Source of the DNA: Ohtaekwangia sp035628875
GTDB taxonomy: Bacteria; Bacteroidota; Bacteroidia; Cytophagales; Cyclobacteriaceae
Length of the DNA stretch: 64,000 bases
Assembly (NCBI GenBank): GCA_035628875.1
Contig: DASPIZ010000055.1
Coordinates: forward strand, 62,001-126,000
Reading direction: 5' to 3'
This document shows, one piece after another, positions 10,208 through 19,777 of this stretch; position 1 is the stretch's first letter, and each line of letters begins with the position of its first letter. Both the position numbers and the translations under genes were made by a program. The notes beneath the pieces were generated by a model. The model worked only from the letters and a program-made list of their open reading frames with translations. It was not told where the DNA came from and searched no databases.

Positions 10208-10259
10208 CTGTTCTATAAGTTTGAACAGATGTTTAGCAGATCGCTGTTATAGTAACCAG
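10208..10259. promoter_or_regulatory. Paired dyads, candidate operator near the regulator 3' end
   Basis: CTGTTC (10208-10213) and GAACAG (10223-10228) form a perfect dyad with a 9-base spacer, close to one helical turn between half-sites. A second dyad, GTTA-TAG-TAAC, lies about 20 bases further on. Hybrid two-component AraC regulators bind upstream of their SusC targets, so these are candidate sites. This is a pattern-based inference only. Confidence 0.25.
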
Positions 10260-10350
10260 TTTGCGGGAGCCGGTTCCAAAACAGAACGACGGAATGTTCC
10301 CAGACCAGGGAGGCGAAGTCATTCCTTGATTGGATGCTTCGGGTCAATGG

Positions 10351-13300
10351 TTATGTTTTATCCAGATATTCGGAAGGCGTTTTGCCATATTCATCTTTAA
10401 AACATCGGGTAAAATAGGACGCCGAATTGAATCCCACTTCGAAGGCAATTTCAGACAACGTAAGCTTATGCGAGTCCATCAATTTAATGGCCTGTTTCAT
10501 GCGCACCATCCGGATGAATTCAACAACAGATTTCCCGGTTAGAGCTTTTATCTTACGATAAACCTGCATCCTGCTCAAATTAAATAGGGCTGCTATGGAG
10601 TCTACGCTCAATTGTGGGTCTTGCAAATTATTTATCACGTAATCAATGGCATTTTGCAAGAATTCCTGATCCAGGGCGTTGGTAGTCGCCTTTCCCGGTG
10701 TTAAATACACATCCTGACTGAATCTTGCATACAATTTTCGCCGGGAGTCAATCATCTGGTGTATATGGGCTATTAAGTACCGTATATTGAATGGCTTTGC
10801 TACATACAGATCCGCACCATTCCTCACCCCGTTGATCTGGTCCTCCGTTGTTGCTTTCGCGGTAAGGAGAATAAAAGGAATATGACTCGTATTCAGGTCC
10901 GATTTTATCGCCTGGCAAAATTGAATGCCATCTTTTACCGGCATCATGATATCGCTTATGATCAGGTCAGGATTATGCTCCAAAGAAACAGAGAGTCCTT
11001 CTGCTCCGTCTTCTGCCTCAAGAACTGAAAATTCCGTTTGTAACTCTAATACCAGATACTCTCTTAACTCAAAATTATCTTCAACAACAAGGATTTTAGG
11101 CTTATCAGTCCCCTGATCAATTTCGATACATTCCTTGTCAGCAAGCGCTACACCATCATTCCCGCGCTTTTCCATTTCTACGACATCCGGTGGTGTTACA
11201 ATGTTTACATCCACTTGATAAACACTGGCATCGATCGGAAGTAAAATCGTAAAAATTGTTGCATGATCAAGGATACTTTCAGCTGAAATGGTACCATGAT
11301 GTAGTTCAACAAGATTTTTGGTGAGCGACAACCCTATGCCGGTACCCGGACTAGAAATTTTTTGGGAAGACTTAGCCTGATAAAACTTTTCAAAAATATG
11401 AGGAAGTTCTTCAGAAGATATTCCGGCTCCATTATCCTCGACCACTATTTCAATACATCGTGAAAGCGTACCATCAGCAATTATTGAGTGCTTCGTGTTT
11501 ATGCTCACTTTTATCTCGCCTGCATCGGCCGTAAATTTGAAAGCGTTTGAAAGCAGGTTGAAAATCATCCGTTCCATTTTGTCACGATCAAACCAACCCA
11601 TTAAAACCGGTATATCAGACGTTACTGAAAAAATGATTCCCCGTTTTGCCGCCATTTCATTAAAAGCAGCAGAAGTTTCTATAATAAATTGAACTAATTC
11701 ACCATGCTGAACATTCAATTTGAGATCTCCCGTTTCAAGTTTATTAAAGTCTAAAAGCTCATTGACAAGGCGTTTCATCCTCGATGCATTCTTATAGGCC
11801 GTATAGATCCGTTGTCGCAACACCTCAGGCACTTGGTTTGTCTCCATAAGACTTTCCAAAGGGATTAGAATCAAACTTAAGGGAGTTCTAAACTCATGGG
11901 CGACATTTGTAAAAAATTGGGTCTTTGATTCGCTTAATTTATGTTCCTGCTCACGCGTAAGCTTTTCGAATCTGATTTCAGTCTTCAGCTTCAACCGCTC
12001 AATCCGGATTCTTAGCCCGAGATAGATTAATACAATTAAAACAAAGACGTAAACAGAAAACGCCCACCATGTTTTCCAAAAGACTTGTTCGATCGTGATG
12101 CTAAGCCTCAACGGCTCATCGATCCATACACCGTCGCGATTCGCTGCTTTTACAAGAAACACATAGTTCCCGGGATCAATATTTGTGTAGGTAGCATTGT
12201 GGTTTGTGCCGACACAGTTCCAATCCTGGTCGAAGCCCTCAAGCTTGTAGCAATAGGAATAATTGGATGATTGCCGGTGATCCAAAACAACAAAGTCGAT
12301 GACGAAAGAGCGTTGTTGATAAGACAGGTCCAGATCAGATGTTAAACTAATGTGTTTTTTCAAGGGCGAATCTACGCTGCCCGGTTTCACTGATTGATTA
12401 GCGATCTTAAGATCCGACAAAACGATTCTTCCCTTGGATGATATCGTACGTATGCTATCCGGAAAAAAACTTTCGAAGCCATTATTTCCACCAAAGAAAA
12501 ACTTTCCGGATGAACTGGCTAACGCGGCTTTCCTTTGGAAGTTATTCGATTTTAATCCGTCTTCTCGCGTATAATGAATAAAGGTTTCTGTGTTTGGACT
12601 CAATTTTGAAATCCCATTATTGCCACCTATCCATACATTCTGGTGATCATCGATAAGCAGCGATCGGATCGTGTTAACCACTGCACCTTTTCCCGTCTGA
12701 TACACGGTAAACTCAGTCGAGCCCTTTTTTTTGAGATTGAGACCGTCGGTTGTACCAACCCATAAATTATCGTTCTTGTCTTCAATAATGGCCTGAATCT
12801 CCGTTCCGGTGATACAGCCTTTAGTCCCGTCCGGAAGGTGTACGCGGTAAGTGAATGCGTTTGCCACTTTTCTTCTTAGCTCGTATAAACCGTACAAGGT
12901 CCCAACCCAAAATGTTCCTTCCGAGTCTTCTAAAATATCCGAAACGTAAGCAGTGTTGGGAATATGATTTGGCTCATCATATTCTATTGCGTTAACAAAT
13001 TCGTTTTTCTGCGTATCGAAGAAAAAAAGACCACTGCCCCAGGTTCCTGCCCAAACGGTTCCATTACGATCTTCATAGAGACAAAAAACCTGATTGTTTC
13101 CAAAGCCCTTTGAAGTAAGCGAATAGTTGGTGAGTTTATTTGTTGTCGGATTCACCCTGTAAACGCCTTTACCAGCGCTACCAACCCATAATTCACCTCG
13201 GGTATCAAAAATCATAGAGGTGATATTCTTGTTACTTATCTTACGATTAATGTCGTCAACGCTTTTTAACAAATTGGTTCCTGAAGGAATTTTCGAAAGT

Positions 13301-14520
13301 CCCACACCATAGGATGCTATCCAGATATTTCCCTGAGCATCTTCTGCAAAACTTCGCACTTCACTGTACTCCAAATTAATATTTTCACCAGATTTTTCCG
13401 TTGTCTCAAATTTCTTCCTATTGTTATCGAGCAGATAGACGCCATTGCTGAAAGTGCCGATCCAAGTCATGCCGAGATCATCCGTATAAATCGACTCAAT
13501 AGAATTGATTGGTAACCGTTTGGCGCTGGCTTCCCCGACAGGCCAACGGGTAATCTCGTTTGTTTTTTGATCGATAACATTAAAACCGGAATTTTCTCCA
13601 CCGATCAGAATATTTCCCTTCTTGTCAAAACATAACGAGAGGATACGGTTTGAACTCTGACCCAAGTTTTCACCCGAAAGGATTTCATCAAACACATAAT
13701 GACCCTCGCTGTGGACTAACCGGGTAATTTCACCCATTAATGTTGCAATCAAAATACTACCAGACTTTTCAGGAACGATAGCACTGACTTGAGCGTTTGA
13801 AAAGCGATTCAGAGAATTTAGCGGAAGACGTTCCATGGTACGGCTGTCGTACAATAACAGTCCGCCCTTACTCGCACACCACATTACATTATTGATATTT
13901 TCCAGGATATGAATAAAATTAGACGATGGAAGTATACCCCCCTGTGGTGGATATATGATGTATTCGAATTCGCGGTTACCAGGGTTGTATACATTAATTC
14001 CACCCTCATGTGTACCAATCCAAACGCGACCTTGGTCATCAAATTCAACATCCGTTATATACCTGTTGTTAAGATAATTGCGATTGCCTTTTATCGAATC
14101 AATATTTATAAAATTGTCTAATTCACGATTATAAATACATAAACCTTGTGCTGTACCAATCCAAAGCTGTTTATCGTTACTCTCGGTAATAACGTTTATT
14201 GTATTGTGTGCAATTGTTGTTCTGTCATTTAAAATGTTTACATAACGGAAAGTATTATTTCCATCGTAGCGTATCAGCCCATCTCCTGTTCCAATCCACA
14301 TGTATCCATTACTATCCTTGAAAAAACAGCGTGCGTTTGAATTCGATAAAGCTTCAGGTGCAACAGGGATAATCGATGTAAACGGCTCCTGCGCGAATGA
14401 GGACATTACATTAAAAGCGCATGTTATGGACAATACTAACAACGACAGCCTCAATGCTGAAGAATGCAGAAATAAGATCAGCCATATCCGTTTCCCAAAG
14501 TCGTTGATAATCCTTCTCAT
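10351..14520 (-). CDS. Hybrid two-component system regulator (sensor propeller, kinase, receiver, AraC)
   Basis: About 1389 residues from the chosen ATG; a GTG 54 bases upstream is in frame but would add an implausible tail before the signal peptide. Order of domains: signal peptide (residues 1-45); two-component-regulator propeller repeats of the MWIGTGDGLIRYDG type to about 700; Y_Y_Y domain near 745-800; one membrane segment near 820; histidine kinase with phospho-acceptor VAHEFRTPLS near 875; ATPase boxes (NLLSNAFKFT, GTGIGLSL); receiver with LIISDIMMP near 1190; and a C-terminal AraC helix-turn-helix pair (SRMQVYRKIKALTG; ASYFTRCFKDEYGKTPSEYL). In Bacteroidota such proteins sense glycan fragments in the periplasm and activate the neighbouring SusCD operon. 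Its position just upstream of susC, on the same strand, fits that role. Confidence 0.95.
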   Translation of the reverse strand: MRRIINDFGKRIWLILFLHSSALRLSLLVLSITCAFNVMSSFAQEPFTSIIPVAPEALSNSNARCFFKDSNGYMWIGTGDGLIRYDGNNTFRYVNILNDRTTIAHNTINVITESNDKQLWIGTAQGLCIYNRELDNFINIDSIKGNRNYLNNRYITDVEFDDQGRVWIGTHEGGINVYNPGNREFEYIIYPPQGGILPSSNFIHILENINNVMWCASKGGLLLYDSRTMERLPLNSLNRFSNAQVSAIVPEKSGSILIATLMGEITRLVHSEGHYVFDEILSGENLGQSSNRILSLCFDKKGNILIGGENSGFNVIDQKTNEITRWPVGEASAKRLPINSIESIYTDDLGMTWIGTFSNGVYLLDNNRKKFETTEKSGENINLEYSEVRSFAEDAQGNIWIASYGVGLSKIPSGTNLLKSVDDINRKISNKNITSMIFDTRGELWVGSAGKGVYRVNPTTNKLTNYSLTSKGFGNNQVFCLYEDRNGTVWAGTWGSGLFFFDTQKNEFVNAIEYDEPNHIPNTAYVSDILEDSEGTFWVGTLYGLYELRRKVANAFTYRVHLPDGTKGCITGTEIQAIIEDKNDNLWVGTTDGLNLKKKGSTEFTVYQTGKGAVVNTIRSLLIDDHQNVWIGGNNGISKLSPNTETFIHYTREDGLKSNNFQRKAALASSSGKFFFGGNNGFESFFPDSIRTISSKGRIVLSDLKIANQSVKPGSVDSPLKKHISLTSDLDLSYQQRSFVIDFVVLDHRQSSNYSYCYKLEGFDQDWNCVGTNHNATYTNIDPGNYVFLVKAANRDGVWIDEPLRLSITIEQVFWKTWWAFSVYVFVLIVLIYLGLRIRIERLKLKTEIRFEKLTREQEHKLSESKTQFFTNVAHEFRTPLSLILIPLESLMETNQVPEVLRQRIYTAYKNASRMKRLVNELLDFNKLETGDLKLNVQHGELVQFIIETSAAFNEMAAKRGIIFSVTSDIPVLMGWFDRDKMERMIFNLLSNAFKFTADAGEIKVSINTKHSIIADGTLSRCIEIVVEDNGAGISSEELPHIFEKFYQAKSSQKISSPGTGIGLSLTKNLVELHHGTISAESILDHATIFTILLPIDASVYQVDVNIVTPPDVVEMEKRGNDGVALADKECIEIDQGTDKPKILVVEDNFELREYLVLELQTEFSVLEAEDGAEGLSVSLEHNPDLIISDIMMPVKDGIQFCQAIKSDLNTSHIPFILLTAKATTEDQINGVRNGADLYVAKPFNIRYLIAHIHQMIDSRRKLYARFSQDVYLTPGKATTNALDQEFLQNAIDYVINNLQDPQLSVDSIAALFNLSRMQVYRKIKALTGKSVVEFIRMVRMKQAIKLMDSHKLTLSEIAFEVGFNSASYFTRCFKDEYGKTPSEYLDKT

Positions 14521-14570
14521 TTTAACGTGCTTCTTTATCCGGCTTACTAGCACAGTACATGTGCGGGAAC

Positions 14571-14586
14571 ACACTTAAAAAAGTGT
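14571..14586. other. Short palindrome upstream of the hybrid regulator
   Basis: ACACTT-AAAA-AAGTGT, a 6-base inverted repeat about 50 bases before the regulator ATG. It could be an operator or a weak hairpin. No TAnnTTTG box is obvious on the minus strand here; the rest of 14521-14761 shows nothing else I can name. Confidence 0.2.
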
Positions 14587-14761
14587 ATGTATTACAATTA
14601 TACAAAATTTCAATCGGTTGAAGCGACTTTATTTTAATTTTTACCACCATACCCGAAAAGCCTACACATCTATATTCCGGCTACATTCGAAAATCATCTG
14701 CGTCAGTTTTGTTTCGATGATGATACGATTGGCATGAAATAAATAATCCGAAAATCATAAA

Positions 14762-14790
14762 ATAAAAAAAACCACCGGATCAGGTGGTCT
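14762..14790 (-). terminator. Rho-independent terminator after the small LPP20-like gene
   Basis: On the minus strand ACCACC pairs with GGTGGT around a 6-base loop and is followed by a run of seven or more T. It lies about 25 bases after the stop of the upstream gene. Confidence 0.85.
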
Positions 14791-14813
14791 TTTATTTCCT
14801 ACTAAAGGTAAAT

Positions 14814-15386
14814 CTATTGATTACTTAGCTTGTCCATTTCCTGGTTGAAAGTTTCTTTGAACTTCTCATAATCATAATCAATTTTCAGTCGTTCATCTTT
14901 AGATAATGTTTCATTGTACTTGGTCACCAGTTCATCGGCAGAAAGCTCAATGGCAATATAGCTTTTGTATGTACCCTGTGGTGTAAGTGTGTTCTTCTCA
15001 CAGATGGTACGGATACCGGATAACGTTTGATTCACAACTTCCCTGTTCAGGCTTTCAAAACGTTCTTCGATCTCTTCGCGGTTGTTCATTTCACGGGAGT
15101 TCACGTAATTGTCTGTAACCGTTTTTACCGTAGTCTGAATGGCCTGAGCCAGTTCGTTTCGGGCGTTAGCCAAAGCTTTCTTCTTGGCAGTTTGCTGATC
15201 CTGGCTTTCGCCGATGGAGTTTGCCCTGAACGCTTTGTTGGTGGTGAAGAAATCTGGTCCTGAACATGGGATCACAACTTCGACTTCACCTTTCGGTGTT
15301 TTCGTTTTCTCTTTGCTTTTACATCCTGATATAAACACGGCACCCAAGGCCAGGAGAACAAGGGTGGAATAAGTAAGTTTTTTCAT
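14814..15386 (-). CDS. LPP20-like envelope lipoprotein, short paralogue
   Basis: 190 residues from the ATG at 15386. An in-frame upstream start at 15431 would put 15 extra residues before an otherwise perfect lipoprotein signal (MKKLTYSTLVLLALGAVFISGC), so I reject it. The body (residues 45-190) is helical, with a segment (TAKKKALANARNELAQAI) like the LPP20 lipoprotein family, followed by charged helices. The next gene upstream has a related segment (TAKKSALDDLVSQI), so the two look like paralogues of the same domain. It was probably transcribed with that gene, 81 bases apart, and ends at a good terminator. The function is not known to me; an envelope location is inferred from the lipobox. 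Confidence 0.75.
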   Translation of the reverse strand: MKKLTYSTLVLLALGAVFISGCKSKEKTKTPKGEVEVVIPCSGPDFFTTNKAFRANSIGESQDQQTAKKKALANARNELAQAIQTTVKTVTDNYVNSREMNNREEIEERFESLNREVVNQTLSGIRTICEKNTLTPQGTYKSYIAIELSADELVTKYNETLSKDERLKIDYDYEKFKETFNQEMDKLSNQ

Positions 15387-15467
15387 TATCGTGGAGTTTA
15401 ATAGTTTACAAGTTAGGGTAAGGCAAAACAAATACCAAAATCACAAAACCGTTTGAAATAATTGAAT

Positions 15468-16832
15468 TTATTGTAGTACTGTAGATATAAGTTCAGCTAT
15501 TTTCTCTTTTTCCAGTGTTTCCAGCGCTTTATTATAAGCATCTATACTTGATTTCGGATAATCCAGGCCATAGCCCTTTATCCTATCCAAGGTAGTTGCA
15601 TAGATCTCTTTATTTTCTTTTACAGTCACCACTTTTATGATGCTGGTAAGATAAGTAACGTAAATGCTTCCGGTAACCGAACCCTGTTCCGCATTTGCCT
15701 TAACATCAAACCAAAGGTCTGCACTGCCTTTATTTTCTGTGAATTCAAAGCCGTTATTCGCCAACAGGTTTTTGAGTTTGTTTGTGATTTGCAAAATATT
15801 TTTTTCCTCACCAAAGCTTTTCTCGTTTGCCGTAAGGTAAACCACAGGACGTTCTACCTTTAAGACCAACTGTACCCGCGGGACACGAAATGTTTTTGCG
15901 ATCAGCGAATAGATCGGAGAACCTGCTGATCCACTCAAAGCATCGATATCAACTTTGACGACAACAGTTTGTTCCAACTCGCCTGAACTGATTGTATTCA
16001 ACAATATTTTTGACTTCCCTGATTCGTTGGTTTTGTAAGTTGGAAAAACATCGCCTGCACCCTTTTCAAATGCAGCATGCAACGGAAGAGACACCACAGG
16101 TTGATTGTTTTCTTTAAAGAGGGCACTCACCATTACCGTATGGGCATCCTGATTCACCCTCCTGTTCAACCGGATTTCTGTTGGATCGATTCGCAAAATT
16201 ACGTTGTGCAGGATCGATTGGATGGAAGCATAAATTTCGTTTACCAGCAAAACTTCGCGTTGTTCAATTGTAACCGGAATAGCTTCACCAAGGTATTTTT
16301 CAATGCTGCGAAAAGCCTGAAAGTAAAAACTCATGGCTTGTAACAATGCGTTGTCTTTTTCCGCTTCACGGGCTTTTGTCAAATAGTCTGTGGCTAACAG
16401 AACAGCGTTTCGCTTTTGCTCTTCTTTAATCTGCCTGTAACGGGAAATAGAAAGCCGATAGTAAACCCAATAGTTAGAACCATCTTCCCAGGCGTCGACC
16501 ATTTCAAATTCTTCAATTTCGTCAGCCGTTGTAGTTTGAATAATCTGCTCGTATTGCTCGGTAAGTTTCCTGTCCACCTCGAGTTGTGTCAGAATCGATG
16601 TACTGGAAACATTTACTTTGATTTGGGAAACCAGATCGTCGAGGGCACTTTTCTTTGCCGTCTGTATATAATTATTATTTCCCTCCTTCTTGCTATGGCC
16701 TATCCCGGTGTAATAACCGTTCTCAAATGGCTGTGACTTTAGCCATGACGGCTTCAATGCATCCGGATCCGGCGGAAGCACTTTAGGGCTGCATCCGGCC
16801 AAAAAAATAAGCAACGCAAATAATCGGTTCAC
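15468..16832 (-). CDS. LPP20-family lipoprotein, long form
   Basis: 454 residues with a short lipoprotein signal ending at LIFLAGCSP. Residues 25-150 match the LPP20 lipoprotein pattern: PSWLKSQP, a glycine-rich YYTGIGHS strand, then helix TAKKSALDDLVSQIKVNVSS and YWVYYRLSISRYRQIK. The remainder is an extended region with beta-type repeats (VILRIDPTEIRLNRRVNQ) and a terminal mixed domain (NKLKNLLANNGFEFTENKGSADLWFDVKA) that resembles periplasmic assembly proteins, though I cannot name it. It is followed at 81 bases by the short LPP20-like paralogue, suggesting a two-gene envelope operon. No promoter box was found in the 211-base gap upstream, which also carries the sdh terminator. Confidence 0.72.
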   Translation of the reverse strand: MNRLFALLIFLAGCSPKVLPPDPDALKPSWLKSQPFENGYYTGIGHSKKEGNNNYIQTAKKSALDDLVSQIKVNVSSTSILTQLEVDRKLTEQYEQIIQTTTADEIEEFEMVDAWEDGSNYWVYYRLSISRYRQIKEEQKRNAVLLATDYLTKAREAEKDNALLQAMSFYFQAFRSIEKYLGEAIPVTIEQREVLLVNEIYASIQSILHNVILRIDPTEIRLNRRVNQDAHTVMVSALFKENNQPVVSLPLHAAFEKGAGDVFPTYKTNESGKSKILLNTISSGELEQTVVVKVDIDALSGSAGSPIYSLIAKTFRVPRVQLVLKVERPVVYLTANEKSFGEEKNILQITNKLKNLLANNGFEFTENKGSADLWFDVKANAEQGSVTGSIYVTYLTSIIKVVTVKENKEIYATTLDRIKGYGLDYPKSSIDAYNKALETLEKEKIAELISTVLQ

Positions 16833-16990
16833 AAATAAAATGTTAGGGTTTCAGGATCCCTTGCTACATCCATGCCAATTTTACAATAAGCTTCCTTAAA
16901 CGGATTACTTGGTCTTAAAAACTACCAATCCGTTCAGATTTAGCCTGGTTCGCTGAGCAAAGAATAAAGCTATCAATTTATTTCACACCA

Positions 16991-17020
16991 GTAAAACAAA
17001 ACCCCGGGAGACCGGGGTTA
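16991..17020 (-). terminator. Terminator of the sdhCAB operon
   Basis: On the minus strand AACCCCGG pairs with CCGGGGTT around a 4-base loop (TCTC) and runs into TTGTTTT. It starts about 25 bases after the sdhB stop. Confidence 0.85.
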
Positions 17021-17043
17021 GTGATGTAATATGTGTAAGGGTT

Positions 17044-17811
17044 TTAGTCGTTGCCCTTGACCTCAATCTCATAAGAGGTTGCTGTGGCCGAATAGTATTC
17101 ACGATTCAACCTGGCAATATTGCTCAGGCTAATGCCCTTTGGACATTCGGCTTCACATGCACCGGTGTTGGTACACGATCCAAAGCCTTCCGCATCCATT
17201 TGAGCAACCATACGTTCAGCACGTTCTTTTCGTTCAGGTTTACCCTGTGGTAATAAGGCGAGTTGGGAAACTTTTGCACTGACAAAAAGCATAGCAGAAG
17301 AATTTTTACACGCCGCTACGCATGCACCGCATCCAATACAGGTAGCAGAATCAAAAGCTTCATCGGCAATTTTCTTTGGGACTGGAATCTCGTTACCATC
17401 CGGTACGCCTCCAGTGTTAACCGAAACATAGCCTCCGGACTGCTGAATCCTGTCAAATGCATTACGATCTACGACAAGGTCCTTGATCACAGGGAAAGCA
17501 GCTGCCCTCCATGGCTCAACCGTAATGGTTTCACCATCTTTAAATGTACGCATGTGTAACTGGCACGTTGTGGTTTGCAACGGTCCGTGTGGACGTCCAT
17601 TGATATACATGCTGCATGCCCCGCAGATTCCTTCCCGGCAATCGTGATCAAACGCAACAGGTTCTTCACCTTTTTTAATGAGATCAATATTTAATACATC
17701 AAACATTTCCAGGAAAGACATATCGGAAGAAACATGATCCATTACATAAGTTTGAAAAGCACCCTTTGCTTTGTCGTTTTTCTGTCTCCAGACTTTAAGT
17801 GTTATCTTCAT
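17044..17811 (-). CDS. sdhB: Succinate dehydrogenase/fumarate reductase iron-sulfur subunit
   Basis: 255 residues, the normal length. It carries electrons from the FAD in SdhA to quinone at the SdhC membrane anchor. The plant-type [2Fe-2S] ligands are in CREGICGACSMYINGRPHG and the following TTTC. The bacterial ferredoxin-type cluster ligands are in CIGCGACVAACKNSS and CTNTGACEAECPKGI. The variant in the middle motif (IGCGAC) matches the Bacteroidota and epsilonproteobacterial type of the family. It is the last gene of the sdhC-sdhA-sdhB operon, 25 bases after sdhA, followed by a good terminator. It acts at the inner face of the cytoplasmic membrane in the TCA cycle and respiratory chain. Confidence 0.97.
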   Translation of the reverse strand: MKITLKVWRQKNDKAKGAFQTYVMDHVSSDMSFLEMFDVLNIDLIKKGEEPVAFDHDCREGICGACSMYINGRPHGPLQTTTCQLHMRTFKDGETITVEPWRAAAFPVIKDLVVDRNAFDRIQQSGGYVSVNTGGVPDGNEIPVPKKIADEAFDSATCIGCGACVAACKNSSAMLFVSAKVSQLALLPQGKPERKERAERMVAQMDAEGFGSCTNTGACEAECPKGISLSNIARLNREYYSATATSYEIEVKGND

Positions 17812-17836
17812 GGTTGAAGTGAATTCTAATGATCAA

Positions 17837-19756
17837 TTACTTGTAGCTCCGCTGTGTGAGCTTCACATTCTCAAATTTCAATTCCTCTTTGTGTAAAACC
17901 GCCTGTTGGTTTTCGCCTTTGTATTCCCAGGCTGACACGAAAGCAAATTCATCATCCTTCCGTTGTGCTTCGCCATCCGGTGTTTGAGATTCTTCCCGGA
18001 AGTGACCTCCGCAAGATTCAGAGCGATTCAATGCATCATCTACCATCAACTCGCCGAGCTCCATAAAATCGGCAACACGCATGGCTTTTTCCAGTTCCTG
18101 GTTCAACTCATTGGATGAACCCAGCACATTTACATTTTGCCAGTATTCAGCACGTAATTGCTGGATCTTCACTTTGGCTTTTTTCAATCCTTCTTCGCTA
18201 CGCGACATGCCGCAATATTCCCACATGGTAAGACCCAGTTCGCGGTGATACTCATCTACCGTTTTTGTGCCCTTCAATGACAACAACTTGTTGATGGTAG
18301 CATTTACCTTCTCCATCGCCTCTTTAAATTCCGGACGGTCTGTGCTCACTTTTTCATGCGGCATTTGAGCGAGATAATCGCCAATCGTATAAGGAATTAC
18401 AAAGTAACCATCGGCGAGTCCCTGCATCAGCGCACTTGCTCCCAAACGGTTTGCCCCATGGTCAGAAAAATTGGCCTCCCCCAGCGCATATAATCCCGGC
18501 ACTGATGTCATCAGGTTGTAATCCACCCAAAGTCCGCCCATGGTATAGTGCACGGCAGGATAAATCATCATTGGCCCTTCATAAGGATTATCCCCGGTGA
18601 TCTGTTGATACATATCAAACAGGTTACCATATTTTGCCTGAATTGTTTTTTTACCGTCTCGTTTAATGGCATCCGAAAAATCAAGGAATACTGCTAACCC
18701 TGATCCTACACCACGACCTTCATCGCACATGTATTTTGCATTGCGGGATGCAACATCACGTGGTACAAGATTACCGAATGCGGGATACTTGCGTTCCAGG
18801 AAATAATCGCGTTCGCTTTCCGGAATGTTTGCTGCATCCTTTGCCTTTAATCCCGGACGTGCCACTTTAGGTACCCATACCCTACCATCGTTACGAAGCG
18901 ATTCAGACATCAACGTAAGCTTAGACTGATGATCACCTGAAACAGGAATACATGTCGGGTGAATCTGTGTATAACATGGATTACCAAATAGGGCACCCTT
19001 TTTATGAGCGCGCCATGCAGCCGTTACGTTAGATCCTTTTGCATTGGTAGACAAGAAGAATACGTTTCCGTATCCACCAGTACAAAGTAACACGGCATGT
19101 GCACTGTGTGCTTCAATTTTTCCGGTAACAAGATCGCGTGTGATAATCCCGCGTGCCTTACCATCTACCATAACGAGATCCAGCATCTCGGTACGGCTAT
19201 ACATTTTTACTTTGCCATTTGCAATCTGGCGGTTCAGGGCACTATAAGCACCCAACAACAACTGCTGGCCTGTTTGGCCACGTGCATAAAACGTTCTGGA
19301 CACTTGCGCTCCACCGAACGAACGATTTGCAAGAAGTCCGCCGTACTCCCGTGCAAATGGAACACCCTGAGCCACGCATTGGTCAATGATATTAACACTT
19401 ACTTCGGCCAGGCGATAAACATTTCCTTCACGGGCACGGTAATCCCCACCCTTTATTGTATCATAGAACAGTCGGTAAACACTATCACCGTCATTCTGAT
19501 AATTCTTTGCTGCATTGATACCGCCCTGTGCCGCGATACTATGCGCACGCCGCGGACTATCCTGAAAACAAAATGCCTTTACGTTGTAGCCCAATTCACC
19601 AAGAGAAGCAGCAGCCGAAGCGCCGGCCAGTCCGGTACCCACCACAATCACATCGTACTTGCGCTTATTCGCCGGGTTAACCAGCTTAAGATTGAACTTA
19701 TGTTTTGTCCACTTCTCGGCTAAGGGGCCTTCAGGAATTTTTGAATCTAATTTCAT
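17837..19756 (-). CDS. sdhA: Succinate dehydrogenase/fumarate reductase flavoprotein subunit
   Basis: 639 residues. The Rossmann FAD motif is at the start (DVIVVGTGLAGASAAASLGELG). The histidine of HSIAAQGGINAAKNY is the usual site of covalent FAD attachment. The substrate-binding segment TQIHPTCIPVSGDH and the catalytic-arginine region (RLGASALMQGLADGYF, where the family shows GANRLGAS) are present. The size and the insert around VWVPKVARPGLKAK fit the Bacteroidota type-B enzyme rather than the shorter proteobacterial one. It lies between sdhC (21 bases away) and sdhB (25 bases). It oxidises succinate to fumarate in the TCA cycle; whether it also works as a fumarate reductase cannot be told from sequence. 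Confidence 0.97.
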   Translation of the reverse strand: MKLDSKIPEGPLAEKWTKHKFNLKLVNPANKRKYDVIVVGTGLAGASAAASLGELGYNVKAFCFQDSPRRAHSIAAQGGINAAKNYQNDGDSVYRLFYDTIKGGDYRAREGNVYRLAEVSVNIIDQCVAQGVPFAREYGGLLANRSFGGAQVSRTFYARGQTGQQLLLGAYSALNRQIANGKVKMYSRTEMLDLVMVDGKARGIITRDLVTGKIEAHSAHAVLLCTGGYGNVFFLSTNAKGSNVTAAWRAHKKGALFGNPCYTQIHPTCIPVSGDHQSKLTLMSESLRNDGRVWVPKVARPGLKAKDAANIPESERDYFLERKYPAFGNLVPRDVASRNAKYMCDEGRGVGSGLAVFLDFSDAIKRDGKKTIQAKYGNLFDMYQQITGDNPYEGPMMIYPAVHYTMGGLWVDYNLMTSVPGLYALGEANFSDHGANRLGASALMQGLADGYFVIPYTIGDYLAQMPHEKVSTDRPEFKEAMEKVNATINKLLSLKGTKTVDEYHRELGLTMWEYCGMSRSEEGLKKAKVKIQQLRAEYWQNVNVLGSSNELNQELEKAMRVADFMELGELMVDDALNRSESCGGHFREESQTPDGEAQRKDDEFAFVSAWEYKGENQQAVLHKEELKFENVKLTQRSYK

Positions 19757-19777
19757 ATAAGTAAGAAACTGAAATTT

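Larger units (their letters stand above)
9880..10350. other. Gene-free regulatory interval upstream of SusC
   Basis: 471 bases between the regulator stop and the SusC start with no credible gene. It should contain the SusC promoter, but I found no clean TAnnTTTG box on the minus strand. It holds a bulged hairpin at 9959-9986 and two dyads at 10208-10228 and 10244-10259, listed separately. Confidence 0.6.

Noticed and set aside
19097..19723. 208-codon plus-strand frame opposite sdhA
   Set aside because: It lies wholly antisense within the conserved sdhA coding region and has the cysteine/isoleucine-rich composition of a shadow frame.
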